64,000 bases of DNA, taken from the NCBI GenBank assembly GCA_029263315.1, contig JAJCXR010000048.1, positions 329,768 through 393,767 on the forward strand, read 5' to 3'. The DNA is from Acidobacteriota bacterium. Lineage in GTDB: Bacteria > Acidobacteriota > Thermoanaerobaculia > Multivoradales > J023. The notes beneath the pieces were generated by a model. The model searched no databases and had not been told where the DNA came from. It worked only from the letters and a program-made list of their open reading frames with translations. A program made the translations under genes and the position numbers. Below, piece by piece: positions 1-7,910 of this stretch. Position 1 is the first letter of the stretch. The number at the start of each line of letters is the position of its first letter.

Positions 1-202
1 GCCGCCACCACCAGACACCGAGAATGGCGGCCAATGGGAGCCATTTCCATCCACCCCAGCGTTCGTCGCTGATCGGTTCGAGCAGGTGCAATACATCGGC
101 CAGATCTCCCGGCAGGGCAGGGGCCGCCAAGGCATGGGATTCGTCCAGCCGCCACATCTCGACCACCAACTTTTCGAGCGACCCCATCCCAAAAACTGAC
201 AT
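1..202 (-). CDS. N-terminal fragment of a DUF4381-like membrane protein (partial at window edge)
   Basis: An open frame starts with ATG at 202-200, one base after the DUF58 stop codon, and runs off the left edge with no stop (67 codons seen). The peptide has a soluble start with the phrase LPGDLADVLHLLEPIS and then a very hydrophobic, Trp-rich segment (GWKWLPLAAILGVWWW) that looks like a membrane anchor. In MoxR-DUF58-vWA operons the gene after DUF58 is commonly a DUF4381 protein with this layout, a short N-terminus followed by one transmembrane helix, so that is the likely identity. Only the N-terminus is visible, so the family call rests on position and topology rather than a diagnostic motif. 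Confidence 0.55.
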   Translation of the reverse strand, partial: MSVFGMGSLEKLVVEMWRLDESHALAAPALPGDLADVLHLLEPISDERWGGWKWLPLAAILGVWWWR

Positions 203-203
203 C

Positions 204-1100
204 TCAACTACCCAAGGCCAGTTGGCGGCGTTTGCGGTGGAAAAATTTCGCCAAGGCACCCACCAATGGCTCTTCGGTCGAGAAGGACTCGACGGCAACG
301 CCGTAGGGCGCCGCATGGCGGCGCAGGAAGGCGCGCATGGCTTCCAGGTTTTCACTTTCCCCCAGGGCCACCGGTCCTTGGCCGCTCCCCTCGGCGGCCC
401 GGCCCCTCAGCACCACCGGTGCCTCGAGGTGCTCCAAGGGATCGTAGATATGCAGCAGGGAGATATCGTGTCGCGCGCGGGCGTATTTGAGGTCGTCGGG
501 GATGTCGTGATCGATGAAATCTGAGATCAAGAAAACGACGCAGCGCCCCCGCCTCAGGGATTCCAAGGCGTGAAAAACCACCCGTGGGTCCGACACCTCG
601 ACGGGCCGCTGCCAGGGCGTGCAATGGTCGAGCAGGGCCCGCAAGAAACGAAAGAGCTGTGCCCTACCGGACCGGGGACGGGCTTCGTCCAATAAACGAT
701 CGGCAAACAGAAAGTGGCCCAGACGGTCCCCGGCTCGCTGAGCCGCCACCCCCAGGGTCGCCGCTAGCTCCACCGCCAGCTCCAGCTTGTTGCGTTCGCC
801 AAAACCCGTGTGCATCGACGGGCTGACATCGAGGGCGACGATCACATCGCGGCGTCGCTCTTCCAGGTGCACCTTGACGTAGGGTTCCCCCAAGCGGGCC
901 GTGACATTCCAATCGATGTGCCGCGCCGGCTCACCGAGCACATATTTGCGCGACTCGTGAAACACCATGCCTTGACCACGGATGGCAGTCAGATAATCGC
1001 CCATCAACCATCCGGCGGCGTTCTGCCGTGCCACCAACTCCAGGCTCTGCACCCGGCGCAGCAGGTCGGTGACCCCACCTTGGACCTCAGAGGCGGTCAC
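204..1100 (-). CDS. DUF58 domain protein (vWA-like), MoxR operon
   Basis: This 298-residue protein carries the DUF58 signature at about residues 41-70: GQGMVFHESRKYVLGE followed by ARHIDWNVTAR. A vWA-like strand with a DxSxS motif (ALDVSPSM, residues 89-96) follows. DUF58 proteins are thought to work with MoxR AAA+ ATPases in assembling or activating metal-dependent or membrane complexes; the exact client is unknown. I chose the GTG at 1100-1098 because it overlaps the moxR stop as GTGA, the typical sign of translational coupling. A longer frame to 1148 would run deep into moxR. The usual GD pair of the signature reads GE here. Confidence 0.88.
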   Translation of the reverse strand: MTASEVQGGVTDLLRRVQSLELVARQNAAGWLMGDYLTAIRGQGMVFHESRKYVLGEPARHIDWNVTARLGEPYVKVHLEERRRDVIVALDVSPSMHTGFGERNKLELAVELAATLGVAAQRAGDRLGHFLFADRLLDEARPRSGRAQLFRFLRALLDHCTPWQRPVEVSDPRVVFHALESLRRGRCVVFLISDFIDHDIPDDLKYARARHDISLLHIYDPLEHLEAPVVLRGRAAEGSGQGPVALGESENLEAMRAFLRRHAAPYGVAVESFSTEEPLVGALAKFFHRKRRQLALGS

Positions 1101-2059
1101 GGCACCTCGACATGGCTCAAGATCTGCTCCACGATCTGCTCGCTGCACACCCCTTCGGCATCGGCGTAGTAGGTGGTCAGGATGCGGTGGCGCAGAACGT
1201 CCATGGCCACCGCCTTGATGTCGTCGGGCGTCGCTTCGCTGCGCCCGTCGATGAGGGCATGGGCTTGCGCGGCCATGACCAAGGCGATGGAGCCACGGGG
1301 CGAGGCGCCCAGGGCGATGTAGGGGGCCAAGGTGAGCCCCCGCTCCGCCGGACGCCGGGAGGCGTGCACCAGGTCCGCCGCGTAACGCAGCAACCGCGCT
1401 TCGACAAAAACCTGGCGGCTGGCCTGCTGCAGCTCCACCACCTCCGCCGCCTCGATCACCGGCGCCGGGGCACGGCTCTTGTCGTCTTCCAGCACGAGAC
1501 GGATGATCTTCGTCTCGTCATCCACCGACGGATAACCGACCCGCAGCTTGAGGAGGAAGCGGTCGAGCTGCGCCTCCGGCAGCGGATACGTCCCCTCCTG
1601 CTCGACGGGATTCTGGGTGGCAAAGACCAGAAAGGGCCGTGGCAGGGCATGACTGGTACGCCCCAGGGTGACTTGCCGCTCTTGCATCGTCTCCAGCAAC
1701 GCCGACTGCACCTTGGCCGGGGCGCGGTTGATTTCGTCGGCGAGCACAAAATTGGCGAAGACCGGCCCCCGCTCGACGTCGAACTTGCCGGAGCGTTGAT
1801 TGTAGATACGGGTTCCGATGACGTCCGCCGGCAGCAGATCCGGAGTGAATTGCAACCGCTTGAAGTCCAACTTACAGGCCTCGGCCAACAGGTGCACGGC
1901 CCGAGTTTTGCCCAATCCGGGCACCCCTTCGATGAGCACATGCCCATTGGCCAACAGGCCCACCATCAAACCTCTCAGAAAACTCTCCTGACCCAGCAAG
2001 CCCTGGCTCACGTGTGACTCCAGGCGCCGGATCTTCTCCTGCAAGTTGCCAAGGCTCAT
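1097..2059 (-). CDS. MoxR family AAA+ ATPase
   Basis: This 320-residue protein is a typical full-length MoxR ATPase. It has Walker A GVPGLGKT at 45-52, Walker B FVLADEIN followed by RAPAKVQSALLETMQE, and sensor region FATQNPVEQEGTYPLPEAQLDRF. MoxR ATPases act as chaperone-like remodelers for vWA or DUF58 partners. The ATG at 2059 overlaps the terC stop (ATGA), and the 3' end overlaps the DUF58 start (GTGA), so terC, moxR and DUF58 should be one translation-coupled unit. The client protein is not identifiable from the window because the operon continues past the left edge. Confidence 0.95.
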   Translation of the reverse strand: MSLGNLQEKIRRLESHVSQGLLGQESFLRGLMVGLLANGHVLIEGVPGLGKTRAVHLLAEACKLDFKRLQFTPDLLPADVIGTRIYNQRSGKFDVERGPVFANFVLADEINRAPAKVQSALLETMQERQVTLGRTSHALPRPFLVFATQNPVEQEGTYPLPEAQLDRFLLKLRVGYPSVDDETKIIRLVLEDDKSRAPAPVIEAAEVVELQQASRQVFVEARLLRYAADLVHASRRPAERGLTLAPYIALGASPRGSIALVMAAQAHALIDGRSEATPDDIKAVAMDVLRHRILTTYYADAEGVCSEQIVEQILSHVEVP

Positions 2060-2847
2060 GCCACAGGGCTCTGCGACTTCGGTCTCTGTAGCTTCATATT
2101 CTGTAGTTTCCTCTGATAGCGACTCTGCACCACGTCGGTCAACACCAAGACGGCGATCACGAAATAGAAGGTGCCCTTGGTCATCGGGTGGATCTCATGG
2201 CCGAAGAAACTGAGGTGCGCCAAATGCCCTCCTTCGCTGAGCAACATGATGCCCACCACGAAGAGGACGAACAGTCCTAAGACCTCATACATGCGGTTTT
2301 TCTGGAGGAACTCCGCCACGTGGTCCGCCAACCAGATCATCAGAATGCCGCCGATGACGATGGCTATGGCCATGATGGCGAAGACGTCGGTCAATGCGAT
2401 GGCGCTGAGGATCGAGTCGAAGGAAAACACCAAGTTCATCGCCACGATCCAGAAGATCACCTGGCCGACGGAGCGCGGCTTGCGATCTTCGTGGTCTTCG
2501 TCCTCCAAGGACATCATGTGGAGAATTTCCTTGGTGGATGTGTACATGATGAAAGCGCCACCGAGCAGGACCACCAAGGCATGCACGTTGAAGTCGCCGT
2601 CGATCAAACCACTCCAGTGAATACTGAACAGCGGGCTCTGGAACAGTTGAATGACGCTCACCAGGGCACCCAGGAGAAGAATGCGCAAGACGATCGCCAA
2701 GCCGATGCCGAGCTTGCGCACCATCGCCTGCTTCTCTGCCGGCGCCCTCTTGGATTCGAGGGAAATATAAAGAAGGTTGTCGAAGCCGAGCACCGCCTGC
2801 AGCAAGATCAACATGCCGAGGGTAATGAGATTGTCGATGGTAAACAT
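2056..2847 (-). CDS. TerC family integral membrane protein
   Basis: This 263-residue polytopic membrane protein has the two conserved acidic TerC motifs: GFDNLLYI at 21-28 in the first helix and FSFDSILSAIAL in the middle. Several further hydrophobic helices and a polar, Lys/Arg-rich C-terminal tail (QRKLQNMKLQRPKSQ) follow. TerC proteins are linked to tellurite/metal stress, and some members take part in manganese export or metal loading of secreted proteins; the substrate here is unknown. It is the first gene of the terC-moxR-DUF58 operon and shares a 4-base overlap with moxR, so a functional link between this membrane protein and the MoxR machinery is likely. Confidence 0.93.
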   Translation of the reverse strand: MFTIDNLITLGMLILLQAVLGFDNLLYISLESKRAPAEKQAMVRKLGIGLAIVLRILLLGALVSVIQLFQSPLFSIHWSGLIDGDFNVHALVVLLGGAFIMYTSTKEILHMMSLEDEDHEDRKPRSVGQVIFWIVAMNLVFSFDSILSAIALTDVFAIMAIAIVIGGILMIWLADHVAEFLQKNRMYEVLGLFVLFVVGIMLLSEGGHLAHLSFFGHEIHPMTKGTFYFVIAVLVLTDVVQSRYQRKLQNMKLQRPKSQSPVA

Positions 2848-3029
2848 GGCGCAGATCGTCCTCTCCGAAGGGGTTGTCCAACATGACCGGGGAGAACGTC
2901 CATGACGACCCTCGGTCTAGGCTCATCTATGATCAGGGCAGCCCATGATAGCAAGCGCTCAGAGGGACGGGGTCCTCAAATCGCAACGGCGAGGAGAAGG
3001 AGGAGTGGGGGGGGAGCCAGAGCAATCGA

Positions 3030-3060
3030 GGGGGAGGCCGGAAGATCTCCGGCCTCCCCC
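3030..3060. other. Perfect 12-bp GC-rich hairpin
   Basis: GGGGGAGGCCGG (3030-3041) is the exact reverse complement of CCGGCCTCCCCC (3049-3060), with a 7-base loop AAGATCT. There is no T-tract on either side, so it is not a classical intrinsic terminator. It could be an RNA structure in the leader of a neighbouring gene or a palindromic element. Confidence 0.6.
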
Positions 3061-3221
3061 AAGACAGCGGATGCCATGACGGACCGAGCGTCGCTCGATG
3101 CCTGGCCGCCGAGGGGTGGCGGCATCATGGCGGAGGCTCCCTGAATCGCAGCCCTATCTTAGCAAATTCCCGCCCAGTTTTGGCCAATACGTTGCGAGGG
3201 GCGAATGCGGGGGCGCCACAA

Positions 3222-3277
3222 CAATCCCGCCACGGCAATCCCGCCACGGCAATCCCGCCTTGACAATCCCGCCATGA
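3222..3277. repeat. 14-bp tandem repeat, four copies
   Basis: Four consecutive units: caatcccgccacgg twice, then caatcccgccttga and caatcccgccatga. The array lies about 60 bases upstream of the polyphosphate kinase start. An in-frame extension of that kinase would run through the array (AI-P-P style repeats), which argues that the extension is not coding. It belongs to the same class of degenerate 14-17 bp arrays seen elsewhere in the window. Confidence 0.85.
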
Positions 3278-3339
3278 CAATAGACTTGGGGTCGTCTACC
3301 ATAGACACTCATTCGCCCACCGCGCTCGAGGAGACTCCC

Positions 3340-4215
3340 ATGGTCGAAACCGTCCCCCATCCTTATCTCGTCCCGTTCGACGATTCCTTCAGGGTTGCCA
3401 AAGCGGCCACGGCCCCTGCCAACAAGCCCAAGAAGAAGCACCTGAAGTCCCGTCTCGAAGAGGTGGTCAAGGAATTGGGTGGCTTGCAACGGGTCCTCTT
3501 TGCCCATGACCACCATGCCATTTTGGTGGTCTTCCAAGCCATGGACTCGGCGGGGAAAGACGGCACCATCCGGGCCGTTTTCTCAGGCGTCAATCCGGCC
3601 GGTTGCCAGACCTTTTCCTTCAAGCAACCCAACGCCGAGGAGTTGGACCATGACTTCCTCTGGCGGTCTGCACGGCGGTTGCCAGAACGGGGGCGAATCG
3701 GCATTTTCAATCGCAGCTACTATGAGGAAACACTGGTGGTCAGGGTCCACCCGGAGTACCTCATCAATCAGCATCTGCCAGCGGATGTCGATCTGGACAA
3801 CATCTGGCAACATCGTTTCGAGTCCATCCGTGATCACGAGCTGCACTTGGCCCGAAATGGGGTGGTGATCCTCAAGTTCTGGTTGAACATTTCCAAAGGC
3901 GAGCAGAAGAAGCGCTTTTTGGCACGCCTCGACACGCCGGAAAAGAACTGGAAATTCTCTCCCGGCGATGTCAGAGAGCGCGGCTACTGGGACGACTACA
4001 TGCACGCCTATGAGGAATCCCTGAAAGCCACTTCGCGGCCGTGGGCCCCGTGGTATGCCATTCCCGCCGACGATAAGCCCTACATGCGTTTGACGGTGGC
4101 GGAGATCATCACCCAGACCCTACGACGCCTGGATCTCCGATACCCCGAGGTGAGCACCGAGGAGCGCGCAAGGTTCGATCAAATGCGGGCTCTGTTGCTG
4201 GCCGAAGACGACTGA
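3340..4215 (+). CDS. Polyphosphate kinase 2 (PPK2) family phosphotransferase
   Basis: This 291-residue cytosolic enzyme transfers phosphate between polyphosphate and nucleotides. The Walker A loop is AMDSAGKDGT at 67-76, followed by the family phrase SGVNPAGCQTFSFKQP. The Walker B/lid region is RIGIFNRSYYEETLVVRVHPE at about 119-139. Together with FWLNISKGEQKKRF these match the PPK2 subfamily often annotated as polyphosphate:nucleotide phosphotransferase (TIGR03709 type). Whether it favours ADP or AMP cannot be read from the sequence. The start at 3340 is supported by a GAGGAG Shine-Dalgarno site at 3329-3334. Upstream in-frame codons run through a non-coding tandem repeat. Confidence 0.95.
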   Translation: MVETVPHPYLVPFDDSFRVAKAATAPANKPKKKHLKSRLEEVVKELGGLQRVLFAHDHHAILVVFQAMDSAGKDGTIRAVFSGVNPAGCQTFSFKQPNAEELDHDFLWRSARRLPERGRIGIFNRSYYEETLVVRVHPEYLINQHLPADVDLDNIWQHRFESIRDHELHLARNGVVILKFWLNISKGEQKKRFLARLDTPEKNWKFSPGDVRERGYWDDYMHAYEESLKATSRPWAPWYAIPADDKPYMRLTVAEIITQTLRRLDLRYPEVSTEERARFDQMRALLLAEDD

Positions 4216-4275
4216 AGAGACGTATGGGAGAAGGCCAAGGTCTCGCCTCAGCACCGTAGGTCCCTATGGGCTAGC

Positions 4276-5625
4276 TCATCGAGAGGCGGCCAACCAGCCG
4301 GCAAAACGCCGATCGAGCTCTGGCCAAGCCACCGCCAGACGACGTTGCAAGTGATCGGCGTCGTAAGGTTGCCCCGCCGCCAGGTCCGCCAAGAAGGCCC
4401 GGAACCGGGGTGCCAGCTGTGCATCCAAGAGCAGAAATCGCACCCACAGGGCACTGTGCTCATAATGCCGGGCGTCGGAGCCGGCGTCGAAGTCCTCGGG
4501 GCTCAGACGGACCAGCTCTTCGATCTTCGGCAAACCCCGGCCGCCGGAGACCTGGCGCAGCCGCTGTGCTTCCACCTCCAGGCCTGAAATACCCCGCAAC
4601 GGGCCGATACCGCTGAGCGTCGTCGAATCACCGATGCCGTCCGCCAAACCTTCGGACAACCACCGGGGCAAGGGCCCCCCCAAGGCCCGCCAGCTCACCA
4701 GGTGGGTGAGCTCGTGCGCCAAGGTCACCACCGCGTCCTCGACATCCTGCGAGCCGCTGTACATCGCCAGATAGCCTCGGCTGGCACTGGCGTGGCCGGC
4801 GTAACCCACCGCGGTGCTTCCTTCCGCCTGGACGAAGCGGCGGAAGGCATCGAGCTGACGAAAGAGCAGGATCGTTTCGCCCCCTTGGCCCAAGGGTTGG
4901 ACACCGAAGCGCCGGTCATAGACATCGTCCAAGGCATTGGCCAGGTGATCACAAGCCTGTAGCAAGGGCCCCGGCTCCACGTCGGTGAGCAGAGGATAAG
5001 GGCCACAGCGCCCACTGCGTCCGCCGCCGAGCATGTGCTGCTTGGCCAGGTCCAAACGTCGTTGCTCGATCGGTCGCGAAGGGCGGGGAACCTGCCAGAC
5101 GCTGCGCAGCAGCAGCTCTCGGCCTTGACCATCGACCAGACGAACCCAACCGTCCGTCGCTTCGACCGCCGCCGGCAGACGCAGGCGATACCAGGGCCCT
5201 TGCTGGGCCTGGATTTCGAAGAGCCCGGCCGTGCGCGTCACGTGGACGCTGTCGGCATCATCTCGGGGCTGCCGGCGCAGCACCGCCCCCTCGTCCAGAC
5301 GCAGCATCCGACGTCCCGGCGGTGGGCTGACCTGACTCGGCTCTTCCGACGCCGGGGTGCCCAACGGAGAGCTGACTACCCCCTCGGCGGCCGGTGGCTT
5401 GGCCCCATCGACCATCCACCAAGCCAAGCTCGAAGCGCTGAGCAAAGCCAGGAGGAGCAGTAAGCGACATCCATAACGAGGCCCACAACCACCACGGCGG
5501 CTGTCCGAGGACGGCAAGGTCGGTGCGGGCCGCGAATCTACCCACGGTGGCGAACCTGGAGACGATGGTGGGTTTGGAAAAGGCGGTGGGTTTGGGGGTG
5601 ATGGCGGGCGATCGACGGCTGCCAT
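4276..5625 (-). CDS. Membrane-anchored HExxH metallopeptidase (peptidase MA-like)
   Basis: This 449-residue protein has a Pro-rich cytoplasmic N-terminus (1-50) and one transmembrane helix at about 53-71. A region around 105-175 has SH3-like features (GPWYRLRLP...DGWVRL). The C-terminal gluzincin-type domain has HELTH at 304-308 and a downstream Glu in WLSEGLADG (about 322-330). The HExxH plus distal Glu pattern fits zinc peptidases of the MA clan with the catalytic domain outside the membrane; the substrate is unknown. It begins 6 bases after the metallophosphoesterase stop, so the two are probably co-transcribed. No family name beyond clan level is justified. Confidence 0.72.
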   Translation of the reverse strand: MAAVDRPPSPPNPPPFPNPPSSPGSPPWVDSRPAPTLPSSDSRRGGCGPRYGCRLLLLLALLSASSLAWWMVDGAKPPAAEGVVSSPLGTPASEEPSQVSPPPGRRMLRLDEGAVLRRQPRDDADSVHVTRTAGLFEIQAQQGPWYRLRLPAAVEATDGWVRLVDGQGRELLLRSVWQVPRPSRPIEQRRLDLAKQHMLGGGRSGRCGPYPLLTDVEPGPLLQACDHLANALDDVYDRRFGVQPLGQGGETILLFRQLDAFRRFVQAEGSTAVGYAGHASASRGYLAMYSGSQDVEDAVVTLAHELTHLVSWRALGGPLPRWLSEGLADGIGDSTTLSGIGPLRGISGLEVEAQRLRQVSGGRGLPKIEELVRLSPEDFDAGSDARHYEHSALWVRFLLLDAQLAPRFRAFLADLAAGQPYDADHLQRRLAVAWPELDRRFAGWLAASR

Positions 5626-5631
5626 GACCGG

Positions 5632-6093
5632 CTAAGGCTCGATGGTCAAGAGCTCGGTCTCCATCGTCCCCTCGGAGAGGACGATCTTGGCCAACGAGAT
5701 GGGCAGCTTGAAACGACGCGGTCCGGCGCTGCCCGGATTGAGAAACAGGACGCCGTCGGTGGTTTCCATCTTCGGTCGATGGGTGTGGCCTGAGATCACT
5801 ACATCAAAACCCGCTTCCGCAGGATCGAAGGCCAGATCGTCGAGGTCATGGAGCATGAAGAAACTTCGCCCGCCCAGCTCCACAGCCTCATCCGGGGCGA
5901 AGGCTCGGGCCCAGGCACCATGGTCGACATTGCCGCGTACCGCCGTCACCGGCGCGAGGCGCTCCAGGGTTGGGATGATGTCGTCGGAACCCATATCCCC
6001 GGCATGCAGAATCACGTCGCTTCCCCGCAAGAGGTCAACGGCCTGCGGACGCAGTAGGCCATGGGTATCTGAAATAACACCGATCGTGATCAC
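5632..6093 (-). CDS. YfcE/MJ0936-type metallophosphoesterase
   Basis: This 153-residue calcineurin-like phosphoesterase has all expected metal-binding blocks: IGVISDTHG at the N-terminus, DVILHAGDMGSDD, AVRGNVDHG (GNxD), MLHDL and VISGHTHRPK, followed by FLNPGSAG. Small proteins of this family hydrolyse phosphodiesters such as bis-p-nitrophenyl phosphate; the natural substrate is uncertain. The GTG start at 6093 is chosen because it places DTHG near the N-terminus as in the family and has an AAGGGAG site just upstream. The frame remains open to 6354, but that extension is Pro/Gly-rich without family similarity. It is followed closely by the HExxH peptidase gene. Confidence 0.93.
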   Translation of the reverse strand: MITIGVISDTHGLLRPQAVDLLRGSDVILHAGDMGSDDIIPTLERLAPVTAVRGNVDHGAWARAFAPDEAVELGGRSFFMLHDLDDLAFDPAEAGFDVVISGHTHRPKMETTDGVLFLNPGSAGPRRFKLPISLAKIVLSEGTMETELLTIEP

Positions 6094-6352
6094 TGTGTCT
6101 CCCTTAGTACCCCTTGCTCCACCAGACCCGGGCATGGGGGCCCAACCTTCGAAGGCGCCGACGATATCACGGCCCGGCGACCCCGCAGGCGACATCCTCC
6201 TCCAGGGCACCCCTGGGTTTGGAACATGGCCCAGGCCGTGATATATCTGGCCGGTCGGAGCCGTCTCACGGGCTCCGACCGGCGCTGCCGCATCCAGGTC
6301 ATTCATCAAGAATCGAGCCCGCGAGGGCTCCGCACGCTGCGAGGACTCCACC

Positions 6353-7756
6353 ATGTCTTTTCAATCTCTGTCGCCTCGACGCACCGTTACTTCCACCATT
6401 CCAGACCCATCCGCACCCGCCGCCCTTCGGCGATTCCTGATCGCTGGGCTGCTCCTGTGCTGCGCGGCCCTGTTTTCAACTGCGGCCCAGGCTTCAAAGG
6501 CGAGCAATGGCGCCGACCTCCCGGCGCCCTTGGATCCCGATCAAGGCCTGTGGATCACCCTTGGAGCCGACGCCTTCGAGACCCTCAGCAAACGGGCCGA
6601 CCTGAGCTTCGAGCAACGCCCGTTGCAGGCCCTTGCCAACAACGACGGGGTGGTTGTCAGCCGCGTCCGGCAAGGGGATCTCGAATCTATTTCCCATCTG
6701 CTGCACGAGCACTTTCAACGCTGTAGCGGATTCCTCGTCCACCGGAGCCTCGACGAGGCGGAAGAGGCCGCTGCGACCGCCCATACTTCCGAGCTGTTGG
6801 GGGCTCCGGTGCCCTACATCATCGATCAGCCGTCGCTGGTGACCACCCTACAGTCACAGATCCTGGCCCTCAATCTGCAGAACACCATCCAGACGCTGTC
6901 GACAGATTTCAACAACCGCTACTACAACCACCCCTCCGGCGCCGCCGCCTCCACCTGGATTCGGGACCTCTGGCAAGGCTACGCCAACCTGCGGCCCGAT
7001 GTTGTCGTCGAGCTCTATGACCATCCCGGCTGGGCTCAGCCGTCGGTGGTCCTGACCATCCCCGGTACCTGGCGTCCCGATGAGGTGGTGGTGCTCGGTG
7101 GCCACATGGACTCCATCGCCGGCGGTTCCGGCAATCCGGACTTCCTAGCCCCCGGTGCCGACGACAACGCCTCCGGCATCTCCGCCTTGAGCGAGGTGAT
7201 CCGGGTCGCGTTGGCCAATGACTTTCGCCCCCAGCGGACGGTCAAGTTCATGGCCTACGCGGCGGAAGAGGTCGGCCTCCTGGGTTCCGCGGAAATCGCC
7301 AGTCAGCATGTCATCGACAACGTCAATGTCGTTGCCGTCATGCAGCTGGACATGACCGGTTTCCATGGCTCGACGGAGGATGTGTTTCTGCTCAGCGACT
7401 TCACCAATCCGCAGCTGACCGCCTTCTTGGGCGATTTGCTAGACACTTACCAGCCGGACCTTCTTTGGTCTTCCACCGCCTGCGGATACGGCTGCTCCGA
7501 TCATGCCTCTTGGCACAACCGTGGCTTCGCCGCGACCTTGCCCTTCGAGGCCCGTCTGGGTCAGCACAACGGCGCCATCCACTCGACCCAAGACACCTAC
7601 GCCACCCTCGGCAACACCGCCGAGCACGTGCAGAAATTCTCTCGTTTGGCGGCGGCGTTCGCCGTCGAGTTGGGCATCGATGATTTGGGGGAGATGTTTC
7701 GCGACGGTTTCGAGTCCGGCGATACGGCGGCTTGGTCCACAGCCGTGGCTCCCTAA
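6353..7756 (+). CDS. Secreted M28 family zinc aminopeptidase
   Basis: This 467-residue exported peptidase has a signal peptide (about 26-47, ending AAQA). Its M28 catalytic domain shows the full dizinc ligand set: H251 and D252 in GGHMDS, D270/D271 in GADDNASG, E305/E306 in AAEEVGLLGS, D333 in QLDMTG and H410 in AIHSTQDT. A CGYGC pair (377, 381) probably forms a disulfide, as in Aeromonas-type leucyl aminopeptidases (M28E). It should release N-terminal residues from extracellular peptides. The C-terminus ends with a short linker and the tail FRDGFESGDTAAWS, a motif I associate with many secreted proteins of related bacteria. A GAGGA site precedes the ATG. Confidence 0.93.
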   Translation: MSFQSLSPRRTVTSTIPDPSAPAALRRFLIAGLLLCCAALFSTAAQASKASNGADLPAPLDPDQGLWITLGADAFETLSKRADLSFEQRPLQALANNDGVVVSRVRQGDLESISHLLHEHFQRCSGFLVHRSLDEAEEAAATAHTSELLGAPVPYIIDQPSLVTTLQSQILALNLQNTIQTLSTDFNNRYYNHPSGAAASTWIRDLWQGYANLRPDVVVELYDHPGWAQPSVVLTIPGTWRPDEVVVLGGHMDSIAGGSGNPDFLAPGADDNASGISALSEVIRVALANDFRPQRTVKFMAYAAEEVGLLGSAEIASQHVIDNVNVVAVMQLDMTGFHGSTEDVFLLSDFTNPQLTAFLGDLLDTYQPDLLWSSTACGYGCSDHASWHNRGFAATLPFEARLGQHNGAIHSTQDTYATLGNTAEHVQKFSRLAAAFAVELGIDDLGEMFRDGFESGDTAAWSTAVAP

Positions 7757-7805
7757 GCTCCACATCCCTGAGCAACACATCCCTAAGCACCACATCCCTG
7801 ATCGA
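7746..7805. repeat. 15-bp tandem repeat, three clear copies plus a degenerate one
   Basis: Units cacatccctgagcaa (7761-7775), cacatccctaagcac (7776-7790) and cacatccctgatcga (7791-7805) follow each other, and 7746-7760 (tggctccctaagctc) looks like a decayed first copy. That first copy contains the stop codon of the M28 peptidase, so the array may have grown from the 3' end of the gene. Confidence 0.8.
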
Positions 7806-7812
7806 GAAAGGA

Positions 7813-7910
7813 ATACTGGTGGTCTTTCGAGATTTTGCAACGCTGAGCTGGCGGAAAAGGGCTGCTCGCAGCGCGGCTCGACTTTTGCCACAGACTGCTA
7901 GACCGCAGGG
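7813..7910 (+). repeat. Dispersed repeat, copy B
   Basis: This stretch aligns with the reverse complement of 61851-61960. Shared blocks include a GGTGATCTT/GGTGGTCTT start, GAGATT, CTGGCGGAAAAG, CTGCTC, CGCGG, TTTTGCCA and CTGCTAGAC. Copy B lies at the convergent junction of the M28 peptidase and the Ser/Thr kinase; the kinase stop codon (7898-7900) lies inside it. It may be a miniature mobile element or REP-like sequence; no coding role is apparent. Confidence 0.7.

Larger units (their letters stand above)
2848..3339. other. Intergenic region between terC and the polyphosphate kinase
   Basis: No credible gene is seen in about 490 bases. The region separates two divergent genes, so it should hold both promoters, but no convincing -35/-10 pair stands out. 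It contains a perfect 12-bp hairpin (3030-3060), a smaller GCCGCC/GGCGGC hairpin (3105-3123) and a 14-bp tandem repeat array (3222-3277). Short open frames here have no Shine-Dalgarno site and look like GC-rich noise. Confidence 0.6.

Noticed and set aside
24..524. 166-codon plus-strand frame at the left edge
   Set aside because: Antisense to the DUF58 gene and to the partial DUF4381-like gene; peptide has no signal or domain.
3205..3339. N-terminal extension of the polyphosphate kinase
   Set aside because: It runs through a 14-bp tandem repeat and lacks a ribosome-binding site; the ATG at 3340 has GAGGAG at proper spacing.
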